Shown piece by piece: positions 54,250-63,575 of a stretch of DNA of 64,000 nucleotides. Under the pieces are notes generated by a model that had not been told where the DNA came from, did no database searches, and saw nothing but the letters and a program-made list of their open reading frames with translations. Each line of letters starts with the position of its first letter. Position 1 is the first letter of the stretch. The position numbers and the translations under genes were made by a program. Source of the stretch: an uncultured Oleispira sp. (GTDB lineage: Bacteria; Pseudomonadota; Gammaproteobacteria; Pseudomonadales; Oceanobacteraceae); assembly GCA_913061415.1 (NCBI GenBank), contig CAJXUD010000012.1, positions 53,858 through 117,857 on the forward strand, read 5' to 3'.

Positions 54250-54441
54250 TTGAGAATCTCCATTAATGAGGGGGAGTTTGCGAATACCAAAGGCATCCAC
54301 GTTAAATATTTAAGCCGATAATCATACCTTGCTCACTCTATAAATCCTACTGCTACCATAGGTTATTTCGTGAAAAAGATGGAGCCTAGCCCTTTGCTCG
54401 ATTATCATGGAAGGTACGTCAATCAGGATTGAATAGAAAAC

Positions 54442-55215
54442 GTGCAATCACCTACCCTAAAGCTTATCTTTGCGCTTGTGCTTTCATTAGCACTGCATAG
54501 CTTATTATTTATTCCGGGTGAACCGTCTGTTCAGTATCTATCACAGCATTCCATAATTCATGCCCGTCTTGATAAGCAAGACCGAGAGCTGATACAACAA
54601 GCCCAAGCTGGTCAAATTGCTCAGCAACATAATGAGCAAATATCTGAAGCAAGCAGCCCATCGGAAGTCGCTTTAGACCAACCGGTAGAGCAAGAAGCGG
54701 CTAAAACAAAAGATACAAATCAAGAACAGCCCGTAATCAGTAGCGCTACCAAAGCCGAGAAGAAAGTCAGCGCTGAACCCGTTGAAGAGCCGGTAGAAGA
54801 AAACACACCCGATACTGAGATTGAAGAGCTTATAGAAAAACCGGATGTTATTGCCGCGCAACCGAAAATACAACAAAACAGTCAAATCACGAGTGATAGC
54901 CGTGCCCAAGTTGAAGCCTTAGAAGGCAGTGAAGACCCTACATATAGTGCTTATCGCCGTGTTGCCACTCAATATTTAACGCAACGACTTGCAGCTAATG
55001 CCAACCTAAAAGGTACCGTGCGATTAAAAATAAAACTGGAATATGGATCATTCGCGACCAGTGTGAAGGTCATTCAATCCAGTGGTAATTTAGAAATTGA
55101 TGATTGGGCAAAGAAAGCTGCACTCGCTGCTAACCCCTACCCTAAAATACCAAAAGAGATTGGCTCAACTTTTGAGTTTTCTCCTACCTTAGAGCTAGGC
55201 AAGCTCACCCCTTAG
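54442..55215 (+). CDS. TonB-family energy transducer-like protein
   Basis: A 257-residue protein starting with GTG. A single N-terminal membrane segment (LIFALVLSLALHSLLF) is followed by a long acidic, Pro/Glu/Lys-containing linker (EEPVEENTPDTEIEE) and a C-terminal TonB-like domain (GTVRLKIKLEYGSFATSVKVIQ, IDDWAKKAALAANPYPKIP). It would link inner-membrane energy to outer-membrane transport. No exbB/exbD neighbours are present. Confidence 0.85.
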   Translation: MQSPTLKLIFALVLSLALHSLLFIPGEPSVQYLSQHSIIHARLDKQDRELIQQAQAGQIAQQHNEQISEASSPSEVALDQPVEQEAAKTKDTNQEQPVISSATKAEKKVSAEPVEEPVEENTPDTEIEELIEKPDVIAAQPKIQQNSQITSDSRAQVEALEGSEDPTYSAYRRVATQYLTQRLAANANLKGTVRLKIKLEYGSFATSVKVIQSSGNLEIDDWAKKAALAANPYPKIPKEIGSTFEFSPTLELGKLTP

Positions 55216-55354
55216 CAAGAGCTATGAGTTTCATTATGGGAACTGCAATTAGTATTATTAACACCGCCGCCTTTCAAAGCTTTATTATCAATACATGACA
55301 CTCGTGAAGTATTCTTTTGCTCTGTTCTAAGCTTAATATTCATTTATGCTAAGC

Positions 55355-55398
55355 ATAAAAAAAGGCCACCCTTAAATGAATAAGGATGACCTCTTTTT
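55355..55398 (-). terminator. Terminator of aceA
   Basis: On the minus strand a 12-bp stem with two G-U wobbles (arms 55363-55374 and 55381-55392), hexaloop and a T-run after it. It lies about 75 bp past the aceA stop. Confidence 0.8.
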
Positions 55399-55469
55399 AG
55401 AACATTCAGCCTACTGAGTAGGCTGATCTAACCGTCTCAATTAAGACTCTCAGTTAAGAGAAGTCTCGA

Positions 55470-57053
55470 TTAAGAGAACTGGTTAGAAGTGTTCTTAGCG
55501 CCACCAGCTTTCAAAGCGTTTTCGCCAGCAAAGTATTCTTTGTGGTCGTCGCCCATGTCTGAACCAGACATGTTCTGGTGCTTAACGCAAGCGATGCCTT
55601 GACGGATCTCTTTACGCTGTACGCCAGCAACATAACCCAACATACCCGCTTCACCGAAGTACTCTTTAGCCAAGTTATCAACAGACAATGCAGTTGTGTG
55701 ATAAGTAGGAAGAGTGATCAAGTGATGGAATACGTTCGCTTCACGAGCTGTATCAGCTTGGAAAGTCTTGATGCGAGCATCAGCTACTGCAGACAATTCA
55801 GAATCGTCATATTCAGCAGACATTAGGTTATTACGATCGTATGCAGAAACGTCTTCACCAGCTTCAACCATAGAGTCGAAAGTCTGCTGACGGAAGTTTA
55901 GCGTCCAGTTGAAAGATGGAGAGTTGTTATAAACAAGTTTCGCATCTGGGTGTACTTTACGAACGTCGTCCATCATGCCAGCGATTTCGCTAACCGTTGG
56001 AACTGCAGTTTCGATCCAAAGCATGTCAGCACCAGCATTGATAGCACCGATACAATCGAATACGCAACGCTCATGGCCAGTACCTTGACGGAACTGATAT
56101 AGACCAGAAGGTAGACGCTTAGGACGTACTAGCTTGCCGTCACGGTTAAATACAACATCGCCTTCAGCCATGTCAGCAACATCAATTTCTTCAACATCTA
56201 GGTAAGAGTTGTAGATATCGCCAGAATCGCCTTTTTCTTTAACAACAGCGATTTCTTTAGTAAGACCAGCACCTTCAGAGTCAGTACGAGCAACGATGAT
56301 GCCGTTGTCGATGCCTAGCTCTAGGAATGCATAACGCAAAGCGCGGATTTTAGAATGGAAGTCAGCGTGAGGAACAGTTACTTTACCGTCCTGGTGACCA
56401 CATTGCTTTTCATCAGCAACTTGGTTTTCGATCTGAAGTGCACAAGCACCCGCTTCGATCATTTGCTTAGCCATCAAGTAAGTCGCTTCAGCGTTACCAA
56501 AACCAGCATCGATATCAGCAATGATAGGTACGATGTGAGTTTCGTGAGCGTCGATCTTAGCTTGAACAGCAGCTTTTTCGCCTTCTGCAGCTGCGTCTAG
56601 TTCGCGGAAAAGACCGCCTAGTTCACGAGCGTCAGCTTGACGTAGGAATGTGTACAATTCTTTAACCAAAGAAGCAACAGACGTCTTCTCGTGCATAGAT
56701 TGGTCAGGAAGAGGACCGAATTCAGAACGTAGAGCAGCAACCATCCAACCAGAAAGGTATAGGTATTTACGTTCAGTAGTTCCGAAGTGCTTTTTAATCG
56801 CGATCAACTTCTGTTGACCAACGAAACCATGCCAGCAACCTAGAGACTGAGTGTACTTAGTCTTATCTTTGTCGAAAGCTGCCATGTCTGCATTCATAAT
56901 GTCTGCAGTATACTGAGCTACTTCTAGGCCAGTTTTGAATTTGTTCTGAGCGCGCATGCGAGCTACAGATTCTGGGCTAATGGTTTCCCAAGGGCTACCA
57001 GCAGCGTCGATTACTGCAGATGCGGTTTTGATATCGTCTTGATAAGCTGACAT
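55470..57053 (-). CDS. aceA: Isocitrate lyase
   Basis: A 527-residue isocitrate lyase of the long Pseudomonas/Acinetobacter type; it splits isocitrate to glyoxylate and succinate for growth on acetate or fatty acids. The active-site loop is EKQCGHQDGKV (KKCGH variant), with IIADIDAGFGN and MLWIETAVPTVSEIAG elsewhere. Motifs are intact. A gaagga ribosome site precedes the ATG. Upstream lies a 22-bp palindrome. Confidence 0.96.
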   Translation of the reverse strand: MSAYQDDIKTASAVIDAAGSPWETISPESVARMRAQNKFKTGLEVAQYTADIMNADMAAFDKDKTKYTQSLGCWHGFVGQQKLIAIKKHFGTTERKYLYLSGWMVAALRSEFGPLPDQSMHEKTSVASLVKELYTFLRQADARELGGLFRELDAAAEGEKAAVQAKIDAHETHIVPIIADIDAGFGNAEATYLMAKQMIEAGACALQIENQVADEKQCGHQDGKVTVPHADFHSKIRALRYAFLELGIDNGIIVARTDSEGAGLTKEIAVVKEKGDSGDIYNSYLDVEEIDVADMAEGDVVFNRDGKLVRPKRLPSGLYQFRQGTGHERCVFDCIGAINAGADMLWIETAVPTVSEIAGMMDDVRKVHPDAKLVYNNSPSFNWTLNFRQQTFDSMVEAGEDVSAYDRNNLMSAEYDDSELSAVADARIKTFQADTAREANVFHHLITLPTYHTTALSVDNLAKEYFGEAGMLGYVAGVQRKEIRQGIACVKHQNMSGSDMGDDHKEYFAGENALKAGGAKNTSNQFS

Positions 57054-57171
57054 GTGTCAATCCTTCAATAATGTGAGTGGGGGCCAGTGCTAATCTCATA
57101 GCGTGTCTCAATGCACCAAACCTTTTTGCTACGATGCGTATAGTAGATAGATTCACGCCATAATTGAAATT

Positions 57172-57193
57172 AATAACATGTATACCTGTTATT
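57172..57193. promoter_or_regulatory. Palindrome upstream of aceA
   Basis: AATAACA, 8-bp centre containing GTATAC, then TGTTATT. It lies about 120 bp before the aceA start and resembles operators of GntR-type regulators. Function inferred. Confidence 0.4.
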
Positions 57194-57258
57194 TATTTGA
57201 TGAATGCCACCTGAAGGCGGCATAGTTCCACAGATATCAGCTTATACTATGAAAGCGT

Positions 57259-58377
57259 CTACTTTTTACACTCCTGTAATGTCTTATCAATTTTACAGCG
57301 AATGTTCTTTTGTAGCTTCATCATACCTTTGTTATAGCCGCCTTCCTTCATCACACCTTCTCGAATAGAGGCAATTTGGGTTGCTAGCACCTTTTCCTCC
57401 CGAGCAGATAACTTAAGCATCTTATCCCGCGGTACCTCTCGGGTATTCTTTTCAACTTCTCGATACAACATATTCAACTTAACAAATAAGTCTTCTCGTA
57501 AGAATTGTCCAACTTCTGGCGGAATTCGATCAATACGCGAGACCACTTGAAGCGTCATTTGAGATAAAGGGTAATCTAAAATTGATCCATGCTTTAATCC
57601 AGCTCCTAGGTTAAACATGTTATAGCCAACCAGTGGCGCCATCAGAACATCCGCCTCGGCTAGATTGTATGCCCCCGCTGCGGCAGCAGCATTATTGCCA
57701 TTAACTAACGTCATATTAAACGCGCTATAAAGTGCATGCTGCGAAACATCACCATTAACAATCGCGGCTTTACCACTAAAGGTACGCTTTAGCGTCGGTT
57801 TTTTACCGTTATGGGTAAAGAGGTAATTAAACCCAATTGGGATAATGCCAACAATATGGTAATTACCTTGTTGCATTTTCTTATGTGCATAAGTACTGGA
57901 GAGCACTTGAAGCAGATACTTCATATGCTTACGACTCGGCACTCCGCCTAAGGCTTCTATCGAACCAGTAAAATCATTAAACTGCCTTGCTTGAGCACCA
58001 CTTATAATACCGGTATCGCAGTCCCCTGCTACAAGCTTATCAACAACTTCTTGCTCATCAGTGTAAGCTTCTACGTCCATGGTAATGCCGTAGTGCTTAA
58101 GCCGTAGTTGTTGATCAACTGTCGATGTATAAATAGGGCCTTGTTTACCCAAAACATCCCAGACACACGTCGTCCGCGAAGGTATTTCTCCATCGACAAG
58201 CATATATGAATAGAGTTTTTTTAACGCTCGAATACGTGATTGCAGGGTACGACCCTGATCCATTGCTCTTGCGCGTAATTCATCGTCGGTAAGTGTTCTG
58301 GCGACTGCATCATTTGAAATCGATCCGCAAAATAAACAGAAAGATAAAGAGAGCAGTAGCGATGAGAAGTTTTTCAT
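57259..58377 (-). CDS. DUF6091-like putative solute-binding protein
   Basis: A 372-residue exported protein with signal peptide (about 1-26, ending AVA). It has a periplasmic solute-binding style: TTCVWDVLGKQGPIYTSTVD, YHIVGIIPIGFNYLFTHNG, QHALYSAFNMTLVNGNNAAA, ADVLMAPLVGYNMFNLGAGL. These fit DUF6091 as I remember it. Four cysteines in the mature part (two early, two at the C-terminus) may form disulfides. The ATG is preceded directly by five ATA triplets. No transporter gene is adjacent, so the ligand is unknown. Confidence 0.75.
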   Translation of the reverse strand: MKNFSSLLLSLSFCLFCGSISNDAVARTLTDDELRARAMDQGRTLQSRIRALKKLYSYMLVDGEIPSRTTCVWDVLGKQGPIYTSTVDQQLRLKHYGITMDVEAYTDEQEVVDKLVAGDCDTGIISGAQARQFNDFTGSIEALGGVPSRKHMKYLLQVLSSTYAHKKMQQGNYHIVGIIPIGFNYLFTHNGKKPTLKRTFSGKAAIVNGDVSQHALYSAFNMTLVNGNNAAAAAGAYNLAEADVLMAPLVGYNMFNLGAGLKHGSILDYPLSQMTLQVVSRIDRIPPEVGQFLREDLFVKLNMLYREVEKNTREVPRDKMLKLSAREEKVLATQIASIREGVMKEGGYNKGMMKLQKNIRCKIDKTLQECKK

Positions 58378-58392
58378 TATTATTATTATTAT
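58378..58392 (-). repeat. Trinucleotide tract in the DUF6091 ribosome-binding spacer
   Basis: On the minus strand (ATA)5 lies between a cagag ribosome-like site and the ATG at 58377, giving 15 nt spacing. Slippage would change the spacing in steps of three. Confidence 0.8.
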
Positions 58393-58576
58393 CTCTGATC
58401 GATACTATTCAAGTATTAGATTAACGGCATAGCGCTTGTCTGATACTCATTACAGAGGAATATTATCAGTAAATAATGACAATAAAAAAAGAAACATTCG
58501 TTCAATCTTTAAACAGCCCCAATAGCTCTTTTCCAAGAGACATCAGTGCTGTTTAATCTGACAGAAATGAGCGAAT

Positions 58577-60925
58577 TTATTGGATGGGGGTTGCGGTTAA
58601 GTTGGTTGTTAGATTTAGATTCTGCATGACAACGCCATAAAATACTGCCTGAGGAGCCACAACATCTGGATGCTTCAATTGTACTGAATCAATGTTGAGT
58701 TCTTTGAATGACACATTACCTTGTACAGCAAAGCCTAATGGTCGAAGCGTTTTTTGAGCCTCATTAGGAGTTGCTATGTAAGTATATGAATTACGCGAAC
58801 TATCATCATAAATTAGCTCTTCACCTAAATCACCAGCAATACCATTTGCATCTACTCCGTCAGTTTTTTTCAATACTTTCGTCTCAAATACATCAATATT
58901 TAGGTTAGCTTGTAAGCCATAGCTGTTTGTATCGCTTGTCCCAAGACCATCATTGGTACTGTAGTTATCAAAAATCATTTGTGTGCCAGTATCATTAATA
59001 TATTCACCTGGACTACTTTCGCTACGATTATTCTCCCAAGTAAATCTGTTTCGAGCTTGAGCTGACCCATCTGTCGTGGTGCCTGCATCAGAGAATGCTG
59101 CTTTCAAGGATACCGTCATACCTTGCTCACCTCGATCTTCCCAACGACCGCCTGCCGCACCGCATGTTACTGCGGATACCGCTGCTGCACCGACACATAC
59201 TTCACCCGCACCACCTGGACTAATAGCTAATAAAGAGTTTCTTTCAAAACGCTCAAGTTTAATTCTGCCCAAGCTGCGACCATCCGTTTTATTACCCCAG
59301 CGTAGGTTTGCCACATCCATGGTACTCCACTGCTCACCACGATTAATTTGGATGCCATCACCTTCTACATCAAAAGTAATGTCTCGTAAGTGAATATCGT
59401 AGTTAACCCCTGTCGCCCATATACCATTATCATTTTCATCAACAGACAGGCCTATATTGGCGTTACTGAAATAATAATCACCATTAATGCGTATACCACC
59501 ACCAGAAACACCCCCGGCTGTAATTTCAGTAAAACCATCAATATCAAAGTCCATTGCTTGATAAACTTCAAGCGCGAGCAACAATTCAGCCCCCCCTTGT
59601 AACTGAGCTGAATCGTTCCCTACCTTTAAGCCATCAATACTGTAAGACCCTTTTAAATCAGAAATACCAATCGCAATTTTTTGATCGCGTACATCAATGG
59701 TTGTATTTGCAGAGCCATAACTTTCAATACCGCTAAATACAACTCGACGGCCATCATCAATATAAGCAACCTCAGCATTCGCTAGGTTCCACTGTGTTGC
59801 CAAACTTAAACCTTCACTTGCTGGTGTCATACCGGAATAAAAATTTTCTGCATAGGTTTTGATGCCTGTTGGCATGAGATTAAAATCTGGCTGGCGAATG
59901 CCTGGATATAACTGAAAACGGTTGTAGCGGCCGTTTAAGTCATCATCGTTAAATAAGAATGTTAACTCGACTGAACCAATTGGCCGAGAGCTGTCACCGA
60001 TTAAAATCGTTCCTGCATTGAATGCTCCATCCAACTGATCAAAGCCCATTGCTAAATGACCAGATTCAACATCTAATGTGAGATTAGTTACATTCAACGA
60101 GCCGCTAAAATTTCCCATATATAACGAATTACCATCATCGGTAAATTTCACATAGTTAGTAGGATCACTCAAAATAGAGACTTGGCTATGAAGGGTTAAG
60201 CCTTGTGTCCCATAACGACCTCCACCAAATACTTGAAGATTAGCCGACAGTGCTAAATCACCAGATAGCTCACCAAGACTAACTCCAGCCAAACTTAGTG
60301 CACCTGTTGAGAATGAAAAATCGAAATTATCCATACCAAACGCTAGTCCAGTACGCGTAAAGCCTTTCGTATTGTCAATCGCATCATACTCAAACGTGAA
60401 GCTATCAATACTGGCATTAAAGGCAATATCCTCAAAAGACATAGAATGAGTATTGGTTTGCCAAATCAAATCTGCATTTGATATACCTGTTGCAAAACTA
60501 CCTTCCAATCCCCCTGTTGACATTCCTTTAATCGAGAAATTAGTCACCGACTCAAAGTTCAAAGTCAGATCGCCAAAACTTCCAACTGAATTATTAATTC
60601 TAATTGCATCGATGTGCAATTGCGTAGGATTGACGGTAGCTTCTATTGAAAGTGCACCATCAGCACCTATATCAAGTAAATAACGCTGGCTTGAGCTTGC
60701 ATTAACGTCGGTTTGAGAGGATATGCGTAGCCCTTGAATATTTAGACTATTTCCATCATCGATATAACTTAGATCATCAATATTAAGTAATTGACTTTGT
60801 TCAATCGTTAAGCCTGACTGACCCTGTACATTAGATAATGTTGAATCGCTTAAACGCTCCAAAGAGACACTTACTGAAGAAAGTGAGGACGCTATAATAG
60901 CGAGAATTAATTTATTACAATTCAT
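58577..60925 (-). CDS. Large exported DUF6160/FilA-like protein with internal repeats
   Basis: A 782-residue protein. The Sec signal peptide (about 1-21) is followed at once by LERLSDSTLSNVQGQSG, the motif shared by this operon. The body is beta-rich, with internal repeats at about 53-124, 259-325, 387-453 and a weaker one at 508-560, marked by IDDG-NSLNIQGL and later IG-D-S-IGSVELTF. One paired-cysteine loop (CVGAAAVSAVTC) lies near 577-588. It ends TATPIQ. The DUF6160 family is known from gammaproteobacteria and related to FilA of a putative Acinetobacter pilus system. Surface location is inferred. Last gene of the operon, 11 bp after the third. Confidence 0.75.
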   Translation of the reverse strand: MNCNKLILAIIASSLSSVSVSLERLSDSTLSNVQGQSGLTIEQSQLLNIDDLSYIDDGNSLNIQGLRISSQTDVNASSSQRYLLDIGADGALSIEATVNPTQLHIDAIRINNSVGSFGDLTLNFESVTNFSIKGMSTGGLEGSFATGISNADLIWQTNTHSMSFEDIAFNASIDSFTFEYDAIDNTKGFTRTGLAFGMDNFDFSFSTGALSLAGVSLGELSGDLALSANLQVFGGGRYGTQGLTLHSQVSILSDPTNYVKFTDDGNSLYMGNFSGSLNVTNLTLDVESGHLAMGFDQLDGAFNAGTILIGDSSRPIGSVELTFLFNDDDLNGRYNRFQLYPGIRQPDFNLMPTGIKTYAENFYSGMTPASEGLSLATQWNLANAEVAYIDDGRRVVFSGIESYGSANTTIDVRDQKIAIGISDLKGSYSIDGLKVGNDSAQLQGGAELLLALEVYQAMDFDIDGFTEITAGGVSGGGIRINGDYYFSNANIGLSVDENDNGIWATGVNYDIHLRDITFDVEGDGIQINRGEQWSTMDVANLRWGNKTDGRSLGRIKLERFERNSLLAISPGGAGEVCVGAAAVSAVTCGAAGGRWEDRGEQGMTVSLKAAFSDAGTTTDGSAQARNRFTWENNRSESSPGEYINDTGTQMIFDNYSTNDGLGTSDTNSYGLQANLNIDVFETKVLKKTDGVDANGIAGDLGEELIYDDSSRNSYTYIATPNEAQKTLRPLGFAVQGNVSFKELNIDSVQLKHPDVVAPQAVFYGVVMQNLNLTTNLTATPIQ

Positions 60926-60936
60926 ATCAATTAACC

Positions 60937-61506
60937 CTATGGAGTGCCCGTTGGAAATAATAATAAATTACCACGCATAGTCACATCGCCATCGACTTTA
61001 ACATTGAGAATATCTGTTTGGTTAAAACCAACATCCGTTGGTCTAGCCTTACTACTATTAGCAAGCGTATAACTTACATCGCCATAACTAACTTTATTCG
61101 GCAGCCCTATTTCTAGTACATCATTATCAAACAGAACTCCATCTCCAGAAAAACCATCATTAATGGTTCTTGTTTTCAGCGTCATCCCCTCAAAAGAAAA
61201 GCGGCCCCGGATATTGTCCAATACTAGCCAACCAGAATTGGCACCATCACCCGCATTAACAGCAATACGTGCTCCACAACGTTTATTGGTTGAAGCACCT
61301 GAACAATTGGCCTGCCAGATTGCGGGCGTTGAAGCATCGGATGCATCATTCAATGGACCACCGTTTTCATTGATAGTGATATCTCCTGAGAGGTATACCC
61401 CACCCTGACCCAATACTTTCTGCAACTCATCTTCTGCCAAGGGCTCTAGTGCAAAGACATAAAACGTTGGCATAAAACACAGAATGATCATTATTTTTTT
61501 TATCAT
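60937..61506 (-). CDS. Small exported FilA/DUF6160-like protein
   Basis: The ATG at 61506 (aaggaagg ahead) gives 189 residues. Signal peptide about 1-19 (ending VFA), then LEPLAEDELQKVLGQGGVY. Beta-rich body with one Cys pair (CSGASTNKRC). Third gene of the operon, 16 bp after the second. Confidence 0.72.
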   Translation of the reverse strand: MIKKIMIILCFMPTFYVFALEPLAEDELQKVLGQGGVYLSGDITINENGGPLNDASDASTPAIWQANCSGASTNKRCGARIAVNAGDGANSGWLVLDNIRGRFSFEGMTLKTRTINDGFSGDGVLFDNDVLEIGLPNKVSYGDVSYTLANSSKARPTDVGFNQTDILNVKVDGDVTMRGNLLLFPTGTP

Positions 61507-61522
61507 CGATCCTTCCTTCCTA

Positions 61523-62590
61523 TTACAAGTCATGACTGGTGACTTCTAAGTATTGAATTTGTAAATTAGAAATAGTGGAACTACCAAAATTTCCAGGTGT
61601 ATTTACTGCAGCGCCACCAATATTTATATTTCCAATATATGTATTGGTGGTAGGACCAGATTCATAGTATTCAATCAATCGATTTTTATCAGCGCCAGCA
61701 ACACAACCACCTGTTGCATTGGTGACGCACTTACCTTCTAACGAGCCAACAAGAAAAGAGAATTGGCCATCAGGCGTAACCTCAAACGTTACCGGCTGAT
61801 AGCTGCCATCACCAATCTGGGATTCAATACCGATATCATTAAAATAAACTGAATCTCCACAGTTAGCACCTGAAGAATTACACGCCCTAAACTCAAGCTG
61901 CGAGGCATAGATATTCAAGTTAATCTCGGCTTCGACTCTGTTTCCGCCCCCCCATAGACGAACATACGATCCATCTATGGCAAGGTCCTTGATATGATTC
62001 TCTAAAGACTGAGCATTGCTTCCATTTACTTCTAAATCAAAGCGAATACCTAAGTCAGCTTTTTCTCCGGCTCTAGATGAAAAAATAGAATTGTTAAAAC
62101 CACTAATCGAATCAACTCTCTGTCCTGATGCAACTTGCTGCCCTGGGAATCGACGTTCAGTTCTATTTTCTTTAGAAACCTGAAAATAACTTTCATCTAC
62201 CAATTTTTCAGGTGCTGCTAGCTCTAATACGGCTTTGTCCGTAATTCCTAAGTCGTCACCATCACGCAACTCAATATTATAAGGATACAAAAGTCGCCCA
62301 AGGTTTACGGGGTTATTAATAACATTAGTACCGCGATTACTATTACTACCCGATACATAAAACTGCGAGATACCAAAAACAACAGGTGCTCCACTTGAAT
62401 TCTCTAAACCAGAAATCTCAAAAGTACCTCCATTTGCTTGCTCACCAGCCTGAAAGACAAAATCTTCAAGAACAATACCAATGCCTTCACCATCAATTTT
62501 CTTTAATGTGGAATCAGTTAATGGAATCAAGTCAGCAGTGACCATAGAAGGTAAAGCCATTAAGATAATAGTGTTTCGAATATTAATCAT
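61523..62590 (-). CDS. Exported FilA/DUF6160-like protein
   Basis: The ATG at 62590 gives 355 residues. Signal peptide about 1-19 (ending VTA), then LIPLTDSTLKKIDGEGIGI. Two Cys pairs (CNSSGANC and CVTNATGGC). Its ATG overlaps the stop of the first gene by 8 bp (atgattaa), strong evidence of translational coupling. An upstream in-frame start at 62647 lies inside the first gene and is unlikely. Confidence 0.75.
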   Translation of the reverse strand: MINIRNTIILMALPSMVTADLIPLTDSTLKKIDGEGIGIVLEDFVFQAGEQANGGTFEISGLENSSGAPVVFGISQFYVSGSNSNRGTNVINNPVNLGRLLYPYNIELRDGDDLGITDKAVLELAAPEKLVDESYFQVSKENRTERRFPGQQVASGQRVDSISGFNNSIFSSRAGEKADLGIRFDLEVNGSNAQSLENHIKDLAIDGSYVRLWGGGNRVEAEINLNIYASQLEFRACNSSGANCGDSVYFNDIGIESQIGDGSYQPVTFEVTPDGQFSFLVGSLEGKCVTNATGGCVAGADKNRLIEYYESGPTTNTYIGNINIGGAAVNTPGNFGSSTISNLQIQYLEVTSHDL

Positions 62591-63575
62591 AATAGGCATC
62601 CACATATTTAGTTCTCGCCCTTTCAATGCCATTAAATGCCTGCTCAAAGTCGACCTCTAAGCCACCGTTTGGCACATTCAAAAACGCACCCGTTTCTGCT
62701 TGTTGAGTACCGGGCTCCCAAGTAATTTTTTCTGATAAGAAGGATAGAAATAAACCGGGAGCCTCTGTGAATGAACCATCAGCCTGCTTGTTTCCAACTT
62801 CTAACGTACGATATATATCAATAGGAAAGCATGTATCGATGCCTAGCACGTTACAATTATTAGACCCTAATAAAGCTAAAGCTACCCCTGTAAGTATACC
62901 GCAGCCAGATTCACAGTTTAAGTTGTCACCATTAGGAATCCCAACAGTAGTTGCCCGCACAGGATTTGCAACACCGTTAGCTTGAACTAATTCAGCCCCA
63001 GCGCGGAGTATTGTAGTGTCTGAGATGCCTGCTAAGCTTAAAAGCCCTCTATTAAACCATGTTGTCGAAGCTCGTACTGGAGCGGCTTTGCCAAAAATAT
63101 CTATATTAATTTTACCGGTTAAGGATTCTATATTCCCAGACAAAGCACCTTTAGCCCCACCAAAACCTAAGCGCAATCCAATTAAATTCTCTTTTCCAGT
63201 AGCATCGGTATCAAATGCTAACTCAATAAAAGGATCTGATATTTCAAAAGGCACAATTTTTCCATCAGAATCAATTCGTCCTAAAGCAAAATCATTAATT
63301 CTAATATCTGAACCCGCACTGCCATTTCGTTCATAATTACCTAAGTCTAACAAGTCAGCATTGACAGAGGTTTTAATATCCAAACCTAAGGTTATTTTTG
63401 TTGTATCAATTAATTCATTAGATGAGTTTCTTGCTGTCTGTAGGCGATCAACATTTATAAAAGCCTGCCCTGTTGTTTGTGACAGCTCATGCTCTTCAAT
63501 AGGTACTAACTGTGCGTTAGCAAACGGCATAAATAGGAGGCTGAAAAATAATATTTTGTTCACATTATTTAGCAT
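62583..63575 (-). CDS. Exported FilA/DUF6160-like protein, first gene of the operon
   Basis: A 330-residue protein. Signal peptide about 1-21 (ending ANA), then LVPIEEHELSQTTGQAFINV. Beta-rich body (GLRLGFGGAKGALSGNIESL) with two Cys pairs (CESGC and CNVLGIDTC). Ends DAYYD. Promoter probably within 63576-63700. Confidence 0.75.
   Translation of the reverse strand: MLNNVNKILFFSLLFMPFANAQLVPIEEHELSQTTGQAFINVDRLQTARNSSNELIDTTKITLGLDIKTSVNADLLDLGNYERNGSAGSDIRINDFALGRIDSDGKIVPFEISDPFIELAFDTDATGKENLIGLRLGFGGAKGALSGNIESLTGKINIDIFGKAAPVRASTTWFNRGLLSLAGISDTTILRAGAELVQANGVANPVRATTVGIPNGDNLNCESGCGILTGVALALLGSNNCNVLGIDTCFPIDIYRTLEVGNKQADGSFTEAPGLFLSFLSEKITWEPGTQQAETGAFLNVPNGGLEVDFEQAFNGIERARTKYVDAYYD

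Noticed and set aside
57204..57223. Small hairpin atgccacc/ggcggcat after the DUF6091 gene
   Set aside because: Eight pairs with a wobble but no T-run; too weak to call a terminator.
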